A DNA stretch of 8,134 bases from Mycoplasmataceae bacterium (GTDB lineage: Bacteria > Bacillota_I > Bacilli_A > Mycoplasmatales > Metamycoplasmataceae), in contig JAFWJI010000106.1 in assembly GCA_017511585.1 (NCBI GenBank), positions 1 to 8,134 on the forward strand, given 5' to 3'. This document shows positions 7,071 through 8,134 of the stretch, one piece after another. Every line of letters starts with the position of its first letter. The stretch's first letter is position 1. The notes under the pieces are model-generated. The model ran no database searches. It worked only from the letters and a program-made list of their open reading frames with translations, and had not been told where the DNA came from. The position numbers were made by a program, and so were the translations under genes.

Positions 7071-8134
7071 TTATTTAAATAAATGATCATAAATTTCATT
7101 ATAAGAACTTACAGGAATAAATTTAATTACTTTTTTAACTTCATCAACTACTTCTTCAAGATTTTTTTCATTATCTTTTGGAATAAAAATTGTTTTAATT
7201 CCTAATTTTAAAGCGGCTAATGATTTTTCTTTTAATCCACCAATTGGTAAAACTTTACCTCTTAATGTTATTTCTCCTGTCATTGCTATTTTATGAGAAA
7301 CCGGTTTTTTAGTTAAAGCAGAAATTATTGCTGTTGTAAATGTAATACCAGCAGAAGGTCCGTCTTTAGGAACCGCTCCTTCAGGAACGTGAATTTGAAT
7401 AGTAGATTCATCAAAATTAAAGTCAATATTAAAATCTTTTGCTTTTGATCTAATATACCCTAAAGCTACTGCTGCTGATTCTTGCATTACATCTTTTAAT
7501 TGACCTGTTAATTTTATTTCACCTTTACCTGGGAAAGTTATTACTTCTATTGGTAAAGTAGAACCTCCATATGAAGTATATGCTAAACCATTTACTACAC
7601 CAACTCTTGGTTTATCATCTTTATCATCATCTGAGTATTTTTCTACTCCTAAAAACTTCTTAATTGTAGGTATATCTACAATAAATTCATCTTTAATTTT
7701 TTCTTCTACAACTCCTAAAGTTATTTTTCTTGCTATTTTATCTAATACTCTTTGTAAATTTCTAACTCCAGCTTCCATTGTGTAATGTCTAATAATAAAT
7801 TCAATTTCTTTATCAGAAATTTTGAATTGTTTCTTTTCTAAAGCATTTTGTTTAATTACTTTTGGAACTAAATATTTTTTTGCAATATTTATTTTTTCAA
7901 ATAATGTATATGATGATAATTCTATTAATTCAACCCTATCTAATAAAGGTGTTGGAATATCTTCATAATAATTAGCTGTTGTAATAAAAAGAACTTTTGA
8001 TAAGTCATATTCAATTTCTAAAAAATGATCTTGAAAATTAGCATTTTGTTCTGGATCTAAAACTTCTAATAAAGCTGAAGAAGGATCACCTTTAGTTCCA
8101 GAAACTCCCATTTTATCTATTTCATCTAATAAAA
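7071..8134 (-). CDS. lon: ATP-dependent protease Lon, C-terminal part
   Basis: The gene runs off the right edge of the window. The visible 353 residues correspond to roughly the second half of a Lon protease of about 780 aa. Order of visible elements: Walker B (LLDEIDKMG) at the window edge, sensor-1 (FITTAN), arginine finger region ([10 protein letters not shown]), the alpha-helical sensor-2 domain ([17 protein letters not shown]), then the protease domain. The protease domain contains the catalytic serine in DGPSAG and the catalytic lysine in GGLKEKS, 43 residues later, exactly the spacing of E. coli Ser679/Lys722. The enzyme is a cytoplasmic hexamer that unfolds and degrades damaged or tagged proteins. 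In mollicutes such as Mesoplasma florum, Lon is known to degrade tmRNA-tagged proteins. The frame has no TGA codon in this part. It is the most upstream visible gene of the lon-nadE-azoR unit. Confidence 0.98.
   Translation of the reverse strand, partial: LLDEIDKMGVSGTKGDPSSALLEVLDPEQNANFQDHFLEIEYDLSKVLFITTANYYEDIPTPLLDRVELIELSSYTLFEKINIAKKYLVPKVIKQNALEKKQFKISDKEIEFIIRHYTMEAGVRNLQRVLDKIARKITLGVVEEKIKDEFIVDIPTIKKFLGVEKYSDDDKDDKPRVGVVNGLAYTSYGGSTLPIEVITFPGKGEIKLTGQLKDVMQESAAVALGYIRSKAKDFNIDFNFDESTIQIHVPEGAVPKDGPSAGITFTTAIISALTKKPVSHKIAMTGEITLRGKVLPIGGLKEKSLAALKLGIKTIFIPKDNEKNLEEVVDEVKKVIKFIPVSSYNEIYDHLFK

Overview
The window is AT-rich, and every gene I can support lies on the minus strand. The coding frames only stay open if TGA is read as tryptophan: almost all conserved Trp positions are TGA, with a rare TGG in potC. 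That genetic code, the low GC, the polyamine ABC operon and the small transport- and protease-oriented gene set point to a mollicute. The Spiroplasma / Entomoplasma / Mesoplasma / Mycoplasma mycoides group is most likely; this is inferred from gene content, as no marker RNA gene is present. Under the standard code most of these genes would appear as short fragments.

Layout in transcription order (right to left). (1) 8134-5750: the C-terminal half of lon, then nadE, then an FMN-dependent NADH-azoreductase. The gaps are 8 and 2 nt, so this is almost certainly one transcript. (2) 5716-4814: an unrecognised four-helix membrane protein whose cytoplasmic tail carries a Rho_N/SAP-like helical motif. 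A TATAAT box sits 7 nt before its ATG, which suggests a leaderless mRNA. (3) 4742-4548: rpmF (ribosomal protein L32), with its own Shine-Dalgarno, a probable promoter and a clear intrinsic terminator. (4) 4464-148: potA-potB-potC-potD, a complete spermidine/putrescine-type ABC importer. Each gene overlaps the next by 8-11 bp. (5) 147-1: a non-coding flank with a compact set of overlapping inverted repeats.

How the genes work together: PotA is the ATPase, PotB and PotC form the membrane channel, and PotD captures substrate outside the cell. Import of polyamines would suit an organism that cannot make them. NadE makes NAD+, whose reduced form the azoreductase uses. Lon is the energy-dependent quality-control protease. 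No classical mobile element, CRISPR array, tRNA or rRNA is visible. The most unusual items are the membrane protein with the nucleic-acid-binding-like tail, three start sites without an upstream Shine-Dalgarno (nadE, the membrane protein, potA), the approximately 95-residue charged insertion in PotA, and separate overlapping potC and potD genes.
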